A program made the position numbers and the translations under genes. Positions 7,174 to 13,887 of a DNA stretch of 46,462 bases are shown here, one piece after another. The stretch is from Candidatus Omnitrophota bacterium (GTDB lineage: Bacteria > Omnitrophota > Gorgyraeia > Gygaellales > Profunditerraquicolaceae): the NCBI GenBank assembly GCA_026387475.1, contig JAPLLN010000038.1, positions 1 through 46,462 of the forward strand, read 5' to 3'. Every line of letters starts with the position of its first letter. Position 1 is the first letter of the stretch. Under the pieces are notes generated by a model. That model had not been told where the DNA came from. It saw only the letters and a list, made by a program, of their open reading frames with translations, and searched no databases.

Positions 7174-8435
7174 TAGCCACCAAACCTTTTCAAAATTAAA
7201 GCGGAGTGAATCCCCGAAAACCCACTTGAGGTTTTAAGAATAATATTTACTTTTTTTGCGATCGCCTGATTGGGTATGTAGTAGAGATCACACTGCGGAT
7301 CCTTCTCCTCCTGATTTATCGTAGGAGGAAGGATATTCTTCTCAAAGATCATGGCGCAGATGGTAAACTCTACGGCGTTTGCCGCTGCCAACGGATGCCC
7401 GATCATAGATTTAAGCGAGCTGATGGGCAACTTATAAGCATAGTCTCCGAAGATCGCCTTGTAGGCATTGGTCTCAAAGATATCATTCATGCGTGTAGAC
7501 GATCCATGGGCATTGATGTAATCTATTTCCGCGGGTTTAATATTCGCATCTTTTAAACCCAAAGTTATGCAATTCTTCATCGCGTCCCCGTCGCCGGGGA
7601 GATCAGTCATATGAAAGGCGTTGCAGCTGGTCCCGAAACCCATGACCTCGCAATAAATGTGGGCATTGCGCTTGAGGGCGTGATTCAACTCCTCCAAAAC
7701 CAGAAGCCCGGCGCCCTCGGAGAGGACAAAACCGTCGCGTTTGTTATCAAATGGCCGGGACGCCTTTTCCGGCTCATCGTTACGCACTGACAAAACATTT
7801 ACTACGTCGAAAGCGCCGAAGGTGATCGGCGTAATGGGCGCTTCTGCCGCGCCACAGATCATAATATCCTGCTCACCGTCCTGTATGGTCTCCAGCCCAA
7901 AACCCATAGAGTCGGTTCCGGCGGTACATCCCGTAGAAAGGGTATTGCAGATACCTTTAAATCCGTATTTAGAACTAAGTTCGATGGAAGGCGTATTGAA
8001 CATCGCCGCATCATACAAATCAGGCCTGACCAAAGAGGGATCGATCGGCTTTTTGCCGTCGTCGGTGACCAGGGCGAATTCCTCTTCCATATATTTTGTC
8101 CCGCAGATAGCATTTGCGAGGCAGACTCCGATACGCTCCGGGTCTTCTTTAGCGAAATCGATGCCGCTGTCCTTTATCGCCATATTCCCCGCCACGACTC
8201 CGAACTGCACGTATCTATCCATGCGCATCGCTTCTGCGTGCGTAAGTCCTAACTTAAAAGGATCGAAATCGCGCACCTCTGCGGCGATCTTGGTATTAAA
8301 GACCGAAACGTCGAATCCGTCGACCCGCTTGATCCCGGATACGCCTCCGGACATCCCCTTCCAGGCATTATCTTTGCCGATTCCGTTCGGGGAAACCACC
8401 CCTATACCCGTAATAACAACTCTGCGCTTAGGCAT
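7173..8435 (-). CDS. Beta-ketoacyl synthase, type II PKS KS-alpha
   Basis: The 420-residue protein is a FabF-type ketosynthase with a complete catalytic set: Cys170 in LSTGCTAGTDS, His310 in NAHGSST, Lys342 and His347 in LKSMIGH. The STGC-T-(S/A)-G pattern around Cys is that of aromatic type II polyketide KS-alpha subunits rather than of FabF/FabB, whose motif is usually TACA(T/S). It would condense malonyl-ACP units by decarboxylation in the cytosol, together with the partner encoded immediately downstream. It follows the TIGR04076 gene by three bases. A fatty-acid elongation role is the alternative, but the inactive partner, cyclases and ACP make a polyketide role much more likely. Confidence 0.95.
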   Translation of the reverse strand: MPKRRVVITGIGVVSPNGIGKDNAWKGMSGGVSGIKRVDGFDVSVFNTKIAAEVRDFDPFKLGLTHAEAMRMDRYVQFGVVAGNMAIKDSGIDFAKEDPERIGVCLANAICGTKYMEEEFALVTDDGKKPIDPSLVRPDLYDAAMFNTPSIELSSKYGFKGICNTLSTGCTAGTDSMGFGLETIQDGEQDIMICGAAEAPITPITFGAFDVVNVLSVRNDEPEKASRPFDNKRDGFVLSEGAGLLVLEELNHALKRNAHIYCEVMGFGTSCNAFHMTDLPGDGDAMKNCITLGLKDANIKPAEIDYINAHGSSTRMNDIFETNAYKAIFGDYAYKLPISSLKSMIGHPLAAANAVEFTICAMIFEKNILPPTINQEEKDPQCDLYYIPNQAIAKKVNIILKTSSGFSGIHSALILKRFGG

Positions 8436-8438
8436 GAA

Positions 8439-9044
8439 TTATCTTTTCTCCTCTTCCTTTGCTCTGCTTACCTTAAATACAATGTGCCCCCCGTCCGGAC
8501 AAGTCACCGTATCCAGGGTATCAGGGTTCTTCATAAAGAAAAACTTGGCGCCGAAATTTAAAGCAAATAAAGCCGGAAAGGCGCAGTGAAAAGCCGCGCC
8601 GCAAAAACCCGGAATGCATTTCAAGCCCGTTGTCTCCCATTTATCGCCGACTTTATAGCCAAAAACACATTTGCCGTCAGACTTAAATACTTCAATGACC
8701 ATATTTTTCGGTTTAGGCCCCTTCCAATTCAAGTCCTTAGCCGCGAATTCCGGCTTACCCTCTTTATCGAGGATCTCGGCCTTAAATTCAAGCTTGCCTC
8801 CGTCGGGACAGGTAACTAATAAGGAACGCTGGTTATCCCGGAAAGGGAATTTTGCTCCGAAACTAAGCGCGTAAATTACCGGGAATAACGCATGCGCCAA
8901 GCCTAAGCAGAAAAACTTCGGCGGATGAGTAAAATCTTCCAAAATAAGTTCATCCCCGATCTTATAACCATGATAACAATGCCCCTCCACCTTATTTACC
9001 GTAAGCTTTAATTTAGGAAAAGGGGAATCGATCTTTTCGCTCAT
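8439..9044 (-). CDS. Tandem TIGR04076-type protein
   Basis: The 201-residue protein consists of two similar halves (about residues 10-95 and 110-195). Each half has a G-(H/K)-C-x2-G-Y-K-(I/V)-G-D segment, a central Cys followed by an (A/C)-(H/A)-x-F-P-x-x-(Y/F)-A-L segment, an F-G-A-K-F turn, and a closing V-T-C-P-D-G-G. This matches the small TIGR04076 family, normally a single domain of about 90 residues with unknown function. The duplication is complete and the three cysteines are kept in both halves. The gene lies one base after the PanE-like gene and three before KS-alpha. Conserved Cys suggests metal or redox chemistry, but no function is established. Confidence 0.82.
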   Translation of the reverse strand: MSEKIDSPFPKLKLTVNKVEGHCYHGYKIGDELILEDFTHPPKFFCLGLAHALFPVIYALSFGAKFPFRDNQRSLLVTCPDGGKLEFKAEILDKEGKPEFAAKDLNWKGPKPKNMVIEVFKSDGKCVFGYKVGDKWETTGLKCIPGFCGAAFHCAFPALFALNFGAKFFFMKNPDTLDTVTCPDGGHIVFKVSRAKEEEKR

Positions 9045-9045
9045 C

Positions 9046-10053
9046 TTAGTCGTATAGTCCTTTAGTAAAATTCAAAAGTTCATCTTTGGTAAAAAACTGT
9101 CCGGTCTCTTCAACCGCGTGCACCAATTCCACTAATTTAGTATTCAAGGGGGCCTTCTGCCCGGTTTTCCTAGCCAGGGCGACAAATGCGCCGTTAATAA
9201 AATCGACCTCCGAGCGCTTGCCTCTTTTGATGCTCTGCAGGATAGATCCGTACAGCGGGTCTTTGCTTAATTTAAGCATTATGCCGGAGAATATCCCCGC
9301 TGCCTGCGCCGGGGGGATACAGATCATTTTAGTGATATTTTCCAACGGGAAACCCGGAAGGGAGACTAAATTTATCCCCGACTTGCAGATAATATCAAAA
9401 CCTTCCTTCCAGATACCGATGCTGATACGGCTTACATCCAGGTCGCCGAACGCCTCCTGCATGCTCAAGCCCAATATCGCGGGGATACAGTTGTTGGCGT
9501 TGACAAAAACTTTCATATATTTCATCCCCATGATGTCATCGCTGATCGTCGTCGGGAAGGCCTTATCCAGGACAAGGCTTACATCGATCAATTTCTGGTC
9601 CGTTCCTTTTTCAAAAGGCCTGCCGATGATCCAGCCGCCTTCGAAATTATGCACGATCAGGCCCGGCTCAATATAGGTCGAACCAAACATCACGATACTT
9701 GAGATTATTCTGTCTTTAGGGATGTATTTTGCCGTTATTTCGTCGGCAGCCACACCATTCTGCGTAGTCAGGACTATCGAGTCTTTTAAAAAAGCGGCGT
9801 TATCTTTCAGCGCGCACTCGATATCCTGGGTCTTGACCGCGAGTATTGCCAGGTCCGGCTTAGAGACCACCTGGCTGTGCGCCGTAACCGACACCTTATG
9901 CTCCCGGCGCGCTCCGGAGACCTTGATACCGGATGAATTTATGGCATCGACCGCATCTTTCCGGCCGACCAGGTAGACATCTTCACCTTTTTCTTTTAAG
10001 TAAGCCGCGACTAAGCCCCCGATCGCTCCGGAGCCGATGACTACTATCTTCAT
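9046..10053 (-). CDS. Ketopantoate reductase (PanE/ApbA) family reductase
   Basis: The 335-residue protein starts with the Rossmann motif GSGAIGG (residues 7-13) and continues with the PanE/ApbA two-domain layout, including a LAVKTQD segment around 70-80 and a TQNGV segment around 117. True ketopantoate reductases use NADPH to make pantoate for coenzyme A. Here the gene is second in the polyketide operon, overlapping the first gene by four bases, and is not with panB or panC. It could therefore be a dedicated polyketide or small-molecule ketoreductase, or could raise CoA and phosphopantetheine supply. Family is confident; the substrate is open. Confidence 0.87.
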   Translation of the reverse strand: MKIVVIGSGAIGGLVAAYLKEKGEDVYLVGRKDAVDAINSSGIKVSGARREHKVSVTAHSQVVSKPDLAILAVKTQDIECALKDNAAFLKDSIVLTTQNGVAADEITAKYIPKDRIISSIVMFGSTYIEPGLIVHNFEGGWIIGRPFEKGTDQKLIDVSLVLDKAFPTTISDDIMGMKYMKVFVNANNCIPAILGLSMQEAFGDLDVSRISIGIWKEGFDIICKSGINLVSLPGFPLENITKMICIPPAQAAGIFSGIMLKLSKDPLYGSILQSIKRGKRSEVDFINGAFVALARKTGQKAPLNTKLVELVHAVEETGQFFTKDELLNFTKGLYD

Positions 10054-10316
10054 TTGCAGTTTTTGGGGAAACCGTATTTTTTGTAATCGAACCCAGCCTG
10101 CTCCAACAGCCGGACCATCATGCTGTAAAACGGGGAGGGGACATCGGAGAAGAAAGCGCCGACCACATCCTGCTCTTCAACCGCTTCTGCGCTCCGGGAT
10201 CTGGCAAGTTCTTCGGCCTTTTTGGTCACCGCTACTTCGGTTATCCGGCGGTGAAAAACCGGGATCTTGACTATCATCAGCTTTAATTTTTCTTGAGTCT
10301 TGGCATCCCAATTCAT
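10050..10316 (-). CDS. PCP-reductase-domain-like small protein
   Basis: This 88-residue protein resembles the PF08369 'PCP_red' domain, the C-terminal helical module of the light-independent protochlorophyllide reductase subunit BchB/ChlB. It shows the W-x-x-x-(A)-x-x-(K/R)-L opening, the IPxF-x-R-R-x-x segment, then AEELAR and an E-x-D-V. Stand-alone copies occur in non-photosynthetic bacteria with unknown function. It is the first gene of the polyketide operon; its ATG at 10316 lies about 70 bases after the predicted transcription start, with a weak GAGGG site six bases upstream. Together with the BchE-like enzyme it gives the operon two tetrapyrrole-pathway-like parts. The assignment is from pattern memory. 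Confidence 0.65.
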   Translation of the reverse strand: MNWDAKTQEKLKLMIVKIPVFHRRITEVAVTKKAEELARSRSAEAVEEQDVVGAFFSDVPSPFYSMMVRLLEQAGFDYKKYGFPKNCK

Positions 10317-10362
10317 GCGTTAACCCTCTATGATAATTAAGGTTACTTCCCTCTTCCGGAAT

Positions 10363-10380
10363 ATAGTAAAATTTTACTAT
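10363..10380. promoter_or_regulatory. Perfect 18-bp palindrome, candidate PadR operator
   Basis: The sequence ATAGTAAAATTTTACTAT is its own reverse complement over all 18 bases. On the minus strand it begins about seven bases downstream of the predicted start point of the polyketide operon promoter, the typical position for a repressor operator. PadR-family proteins bind AT-rich dyads, and a PadR gene lies directly upstream. The binding relationship is inferred. Confidence 0.65.
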
Positions 10381-10393
10381 TCCAATTTTATTA

Positions 10394-10421
10394 ATTATAC
10401 CTCCTAGAACGGGCTTGTCAA
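10394..10421 (-). promoter_or_regulatory. Near-consensus sigma-70 promoter of the polyketide operon
   Basis: On the minus strand a perfect -35 hexamer TTGACA (10421-10416) and a perfect -10 hexamer TATAAT (10399-10394) are separated by 16 bases. Transcription would start near 10387 and give a leader of about 70 bases before the first operon gene. Such a strong promoter next to a dyad operator suggests expression is held off by a repressor and released by a ligand. Confidence 0.8.
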
Positions 10422-10438
10422 GTAAAAATCTTATAAGT

Positions 10439-10951
10439 TTACAGGGCTTTGATGAGACGGGAGAGAAACTGGTATTCTGCCTCCAGCATCTGGAGGTTGT
10501 GTTCAAGGATGAGGGTATGCGGAGAAGACTTCTTTTTCAGGGAAACTATCATCTGGTTAAGCTCGCGGGAGAGGCCTTTGAGGATGACCATCCTGCCGCG
10601 CATGCGGCGCTGCGCTATTTCAGGGTCGATCTTATCTAAAAAATATAAACTTAGGTCCAGGCTGAATTGAGGCCGCTTAAAATTCAAAAAGCTCTTGCTT
10701 AAGAGTTCGTCAAAGCGGAGTTTTCCTTTTGGGGTGAGGCAGTAGACGTGGCGTTCGGGCCTGCGCGTCGGTTTCAAAGCGCGCTTTGCGACCAGCCCCC
10801 TCTTCTCCAGTATGTTCAGGGGATAATATATGGATTTCAGGTCTACTCCGGCGAAGATAGAGAGGATCTTTTTGATCTCTTGTTTTATTTCGTAGCCGTG
10901 TTTAGGGCTCTGGCGCAAAAGCCCTAATAATAAAAGCTCCTGCTCGATCAC
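10439..10951 (-). CDS. PadR-family transcriptional regulator
   Basis: The 170-residue protein is a PadR-type regulator. The N-terminal winged helix (about 1-85) has the LLLLGLLRQSPKHGYEI opening and a YYPLNILEKRGLV recognition segment, with a conserved Tyr near the wing; a helical dimerisation tail follows. These proteins repress detoxification, multidrug or secondary-metabolism genes and respond to small aromatic ligands. The gene overlaps accA by four bases at its start, and its stop lies 18 bases before the -35 box of the polyketide operon. It is the obvious candidate regulator of that operon, perhaps sensing the product. The binding site is not proven. Confidence 0.9.
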   Translation of the reverse strand: MIEQELLLLGLLRQSPKHGYEIKQEIKKILSIFAGVDLKSIYYPLNILEKRGLVAKRALKPTRRPERHVYCLTPKGKLRFDELLSKSFLNFKRPQFSLDLSLYFLDKIDPEIAQRRMRGRMVILKGLSRELNQMIVSLKKKSSPHTLILEHNLQMLEAEYQFLSRLIKAL

Positions 10952-11898
10952 TCTGCCACCACCCCCATCTTGCGGAATTTTTTATAGCGCTCTTTTAATA
11001 GATCCTGCGGGCTTAGTTGTTTCAACTCGCTTAAATTTCTTAACAGGGTTTCTTTTATATTAGCGGCGGTCTTGGCGGGATCGCGGTGCGCTCCACCCAG
11101 AGGCTCGTGGACGACCTCATCGATGATCCCCATCTTTAACAGGCCTTCGGCGGTAAGCTTTAATACCTCGGCTGCTTCCGGCGCTTTCGCTCCGTTCTTC
11201 CAGAGTATCGCAGCACACCCCTCGGGAGAAATAACCGAATAATAAGCATTCTCTAAAACGCAGACCCTGTCGGCTATCCCTACTCCCAGCGCCCCTCCGG
11301 AACCGCCTTCGCCGATGACTACCGCGACGATCGGCACGCCAATACGGGTCATCTCCCTTAGGTTAAGGGCGATCGCCTGGGACTGCCCCCTCTCTTCGGC
11401 TCCGATCCCCGGATACGCTCCGGGGGTATCGATAAAGACCACTATCGGCAGGTTACTCTCCTGGGCCAACTGCATCACCCTTAAAGCCTTACGGTACCCT
11501 TCAGGGTGGGCGCAGCCAAAGTTCCTCTTCAGGTTCTCCTTGGTATCCCTGCCTTTTTGGTGGCCGATCACTGCGATCTTCTGATTATCCAGTTTAGCCA
11601 GGCCGCAGATCATCGCTTTATCGTCGGAGAAGAGCCGGTCACCGTGCAATTCAATAAAATCGGTCATGAGCATCCCGATATAATCTAATGTATACGGCCT
11701 AAGCGGATGGCGCGCCAGCTGGACCTTTTGCCAGGCGCTAAGGCTGCTGTAAGTATCTTTCTTTAAATGTTCAAGCTTCTCCTCCAGCCTTTTGACTTCG
11801 GAAGAAAGATCGATCTTCTTATCGGAGATAAAATTCTTCAATTCCGAGATCTTCTTTTCTAATTCAACGATAGGTTTTTCAAAATCTAGTCCGGCCAT
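10948..11898 (-). CDS. accA: Acetyl-CoA carboxylase carboxyltransferase subunit alpha
   Basis: The 316-residue protein is a full-length AccA. It has an N-terminal helical region (about 1-60), the LARHPLRPYTLDYI segment and the crotonase-fold core with GEGGSGGALGVG and a YSVISPEGCA segment. With AccD it transfers carboxyl from carboxybiotin to acetyl-CoA, making malonyl-CoA in the cytosol. No accD, accB or accC is in the window, so the subunits are scattered. The stop overlaps the padR start by four bases, placing a malonyl-CoA enzyme in one transcript with the putative polyketide regulator. It most likely serves fatty acid synthesis and also feeds the polyketide pathway. Confidence 0.95.
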   Translation of the reverse strand: MAGLDFEKPIVELEKKISELKNFISDKKIDLSSEVKRLEEKLEHLKKDTYSSLSAWQKVQLARHPLRPYTLDYIGMLMTDFIELHGDRLFSDDKAMICGLAKLDNQKIAVIGHQKGRDTKENLKRNFGCAHPEGYRKALRVMQLAQESNLPIVVFIDTPGAYPGIGAEERGQSQAIALNLREMTRIGVPIVAVVIGEGGSGGALGVGIADRVCVLENAYYSVISPEGCAAILWKNGAKAPEAAEVLKLTAEGLLKMGIIDEVVHEPLGGAHRDPAKTAANIKETLLRNLSELKQLSPQDLLKERYKKFRKMGVVAE

Positions 11899-11901
11899 AG
11901 T

Positions 11902-12717
11902 TTAATCGACTATCGTGACTTCCGTCCCGGTAGGGACAATGGTATATAATTCTTCTACGTCGGAGTTCCCCAGCCTTACGCAACCGGCGGTTACCTGTTT
12001 TCCCAGGTTTTGCGGCTCGGTGGTCCCGTGTATCCCGTAACCGGCAAGGTCAAATCCCATCCAGCGCGTGCCCAGCACATTATCCGTGCTCCCCGCGGGG
12101 ATCACCGCCCCGGCTTTAAACCAGGTCGGGTTGACCAGTTTATTGGTTATTTTATAAGTCCCCACCGGAGTGGAATTATTCTTTCCGGTTGAGACGATGT
12201 AGACCTTGATCACTTCCTCGTCGGATTTAAGGGTGAGCGTATTCTGGGATTTATCGACGAGTATGCTAAACGGCGCGTTCCAGACTTTGATCTTTCTTCC
12301 CGGCATGATCTTAGAATCCGTCAGGTTATTGCTCTTAGCAATCAACTCCGGGGTGGTTTTGAATTCCCGCGCGATTTTTGTAAGGGTATCCCCGGGTTTT
12401 ATTTCATAGGCAACGCTCTTAGGGGTAACCGCGGGAGAAAAAAGCAGTTTTATATTCAACTCTTCGACTTTTCTCTGCCAGTTAAGCGCGTCATTTGAAT
12501 TGGTGAATTCGTTAAGCAGTTTTACATAAGCGTCTCTTGACCCCAGCAGGTCTCCCTTGTTCTGCAGATCCCTGGCCTGATTCAACATCCCGGACAAAGA
12601 AACGCCGCTTTTACCTTTGGTCAAAGGGCAAAGCCCCCTCCCGCATTTTAAGAATACGAATAGCCCTAATAAAACAGCTGCGCAAACAGCGACGATGATC
12701 AAGATTTTCTTGTTCAA
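11902..12717 (-). CDS. LysM and L,D-transpeptidase (YkuD) domain protein
   Basis: The 271-residue protein begins with a hydrophobic segment (about 4-23) that anchors or exports it. A helical stretch follows, then a LysM domain at about 105-148 (YEIKPGDTLTKIA) and a C-terminal YkuD domain. The catalytic motif has His230 (HGTTEP) and Cys246 in TAGCVRL, matching the family's HGx-S/T-x-GC-(V/I)-R pattern. Such enzymes form 3-3 crosslinks in peptidoglycan or attach proteins to it, acting in the periplasm. It is three bases upstream of accA in the same operon and 16 bases after the DUF212 gene. Confidence 0.92.
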   Translation of the reverse strand: MNKKILIIVAVCAAVLLGLFVFLKCGRGLCPLTKGKSGVSLSGMLNQARDLQNKGDLLGSRDAYVKLLNEFTNSNDALNWQRKVEELNIKLLFSPAVTPKSVAYEIKPGDTLTKIAREFKTTPELIAKSNNLTDSKIMPGRKIKVWNAPFSILVDKSQNTLTLKSDEEVIKVYIVSTGKNNSTPVGTYKITNKLVNPTWFKAGAVIPAGSTDNVLGTRWMGFDLAGYGIHGTTEPQNLGKQVTAGCVRLGNSDVEELYTIVPTGTEVTIVD

Positions 12718-12733
12718 GTATATCCTCCTTATC

Positions 12734-13180
12734 CTAATAAGCTACTACGGCGATGATTATTCCCAGTATTAAACCGACGATTACTTCGATAGGGGTGTGT
12801 CCCACAAGCTCGCGCAGGCGCATCTCCTGGATCTTACCCTGCCAATAAATGTCTTCCATTACCTTATTTAATATGCGCGCTTGTTTCCCGGCGGAGCGGC
12901 GCACTCCCTGGGCGTCAAACATTACTACGATGGCAAAAGCCGCGGCGAGGGCAAAGTAGGCGCTGGAGAAACCCTGTTCAATGCCGACGGCAGTAGCCAG
13001 GCACGAGGCGCCGGCTGCGTGCGATGAGGGCATCCCTCCGGAACCGATAAACCAGCGGAAATCGAACCTCTTATGCTGGATGACCCCGATGACCAGCTTG
13101 ATGGTCTGGGTAATGAACCACGCGGATATCGTGGTCATCAATATTTTGTTGCGGGCTATCGCTACGAATACTTCCTTCAT
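12734..13180 (-). CDS. DUF212 (PAP2-related) integral membrane protein
   Basis: This 148-residue protein matches the DUF212/YuiD family, described as distantly related to acid phosphatase and vanadium haloperoxidase. It shows SGGMPSSHAAG around residue 50, the FDAQGVRRSAGKQA segment near 90, and the LVGHTPIEVIVG segment near 125. Three or four hydrophobic helices place it in the inner membrane. The phosphatase-like SSH and GHTP pieces suggest possible lipid-phosphate chemistry, but function is not established. It shares one base with the coiled-coil gene before it. Confidence 0.9.
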   Translation of the reverse strand: MKEVFVAIARNKILMTTISAWFITQTIKLVIGVIQHKRFDFRWFIGSGGMPSSHAAGASCLATAVGIEQGFSSAYFALAAAFAIVVMFDAQGVRRSAGKQARILNKVMEDIYWQGKIQEMRLRELVGHTPIEVIVGLILGIIIAVVAY

Positions 13181-13788
13181 TATTCCTTTGCGGCTGGGGC
13201 AGGGGTTACTTCGATTTTTACTTTAGCGGGGGTCGTGGCAAGTCCGTCTTTTATTACAAAACCCTGATTCCCTTCCAGGGTCTTTTCGCTCTGCGATTTC
13301 TGTATCATATCCACGCCGACCTTGCGCGCCTGCTTTCTTAATTCCCTTATCGCTTTCTTGAGCTCGGCTGCGGAAGACAGCTTTATCTTAAGGGTCTCAT
13401 TCTCCTGCTCTAATTTAGTCTTCTGTTCGGCAAGCGCCGCGTTTTCTGCTTTTAAAAGCGATGCCTGCGAGCTGATCTGGTCAAGGGTCTTCTGGATAAC
13501 GGCAAAATCCATAAAAAGCTTGGAGAGGCGTTTTCTGCCGGCCTTTAAATTCTCTTTAAGCTCATTCTTATCATGGGCCAGCTTGACCCCGAGCGCTTTT
13601 TCTTTCTCCAATTCCTGGGTAAGCCTCTGCTTTTCGCTCTCCAAAAGGACGATCTGCTCTTTTTTCTGGGACAACTCGCTTAAAAGCGCGTATTTCTCCT
13701 TAAGGGCGATCACATACCTGTAAACGCTGAATACGGTGATGCTTATCAGGATGACGATGACGATATTCTTTATCTTGGGCTTATTCAT
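13180..13788 (-). CDS. Membrane-anchored coiled-coil protein
   Basis: The 202-residue protein has one hydrophobic helix at about residues 9-25 and then a long Glu/Lys/Leu heptad region (about 30-150) that should form a coiled coil. A short tail ending in Pro/Ala repeats follows. No known domain is recognised. It could be an envelope scaffold. It is first in the operon ending in accA-padR, and its ATG lies only about two bases after the predicted transcription start of the promoter at 13797-13824, so its mRNA may be almost leaderless. Confidence 0.8.
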   Translation of the reverse strand: MNKPKIKNIVIVILISITVFSVYRYVIALKEKYALLSELSQKKEQIVLLESEKQRLTQELEKEKALGVKLAHDKNELKENLKAGRKRLSKLFMDFAVIQKTLDQISSQASLLKAENAALAEQKTKLEQENETLKIKLSSAAELKKAIRELRKQARKVGVDMIQKSQSEKTLEGNQGFVIKDGLATTPAKVKIEVTPAPAAKE

Positions 13789-13796
13789 AGTTAAAT

Positions 13797-13824
13797 ATTA
13801 TATAGCCTGGCGGTCAAATTGCAA
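13797..13824 (-). promoter_or_regulatory. Sigma-70-type promoter for the coiled-coil/accA/padR operon
   Basis: On the minus strand TTGCAA (13824-13819) and TATAAT (13802-13797) are separated by 16 bases. The expected start point, near 13790, is almost at the ATG at 13788. The other strand of the same 99-base intergenic region must hold the comM promoter, for which I see only weak candidates. Confidence 0.55.
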
Positions 13825-13887
13825 GTTTTTTTATGGTTAGATTTAGCCCGGTCTTTCGTCTATTGTTAATGAAGGGAGGATTTTTAC

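Noticed and set aside
7741-8589. Long plus-strand open frame (282 codons) opposite KS-alpha
   Set aside because: It is antisense to a highly conserved ketosynthase and shows no family pattern; it is a shadow of codon bias.
9046-10053. PanE called as pantothenate biosynthesis enzyme
   Set aside because: It lies in the polyketide operon, without panB, panC or panD; only the family is claimed.
10363-10380. 18-bp palindrome considered as a terminator
   Set aside because: The arms are AT-rich with no loop and no T-run after it; its position after the promoter fits an operator better.
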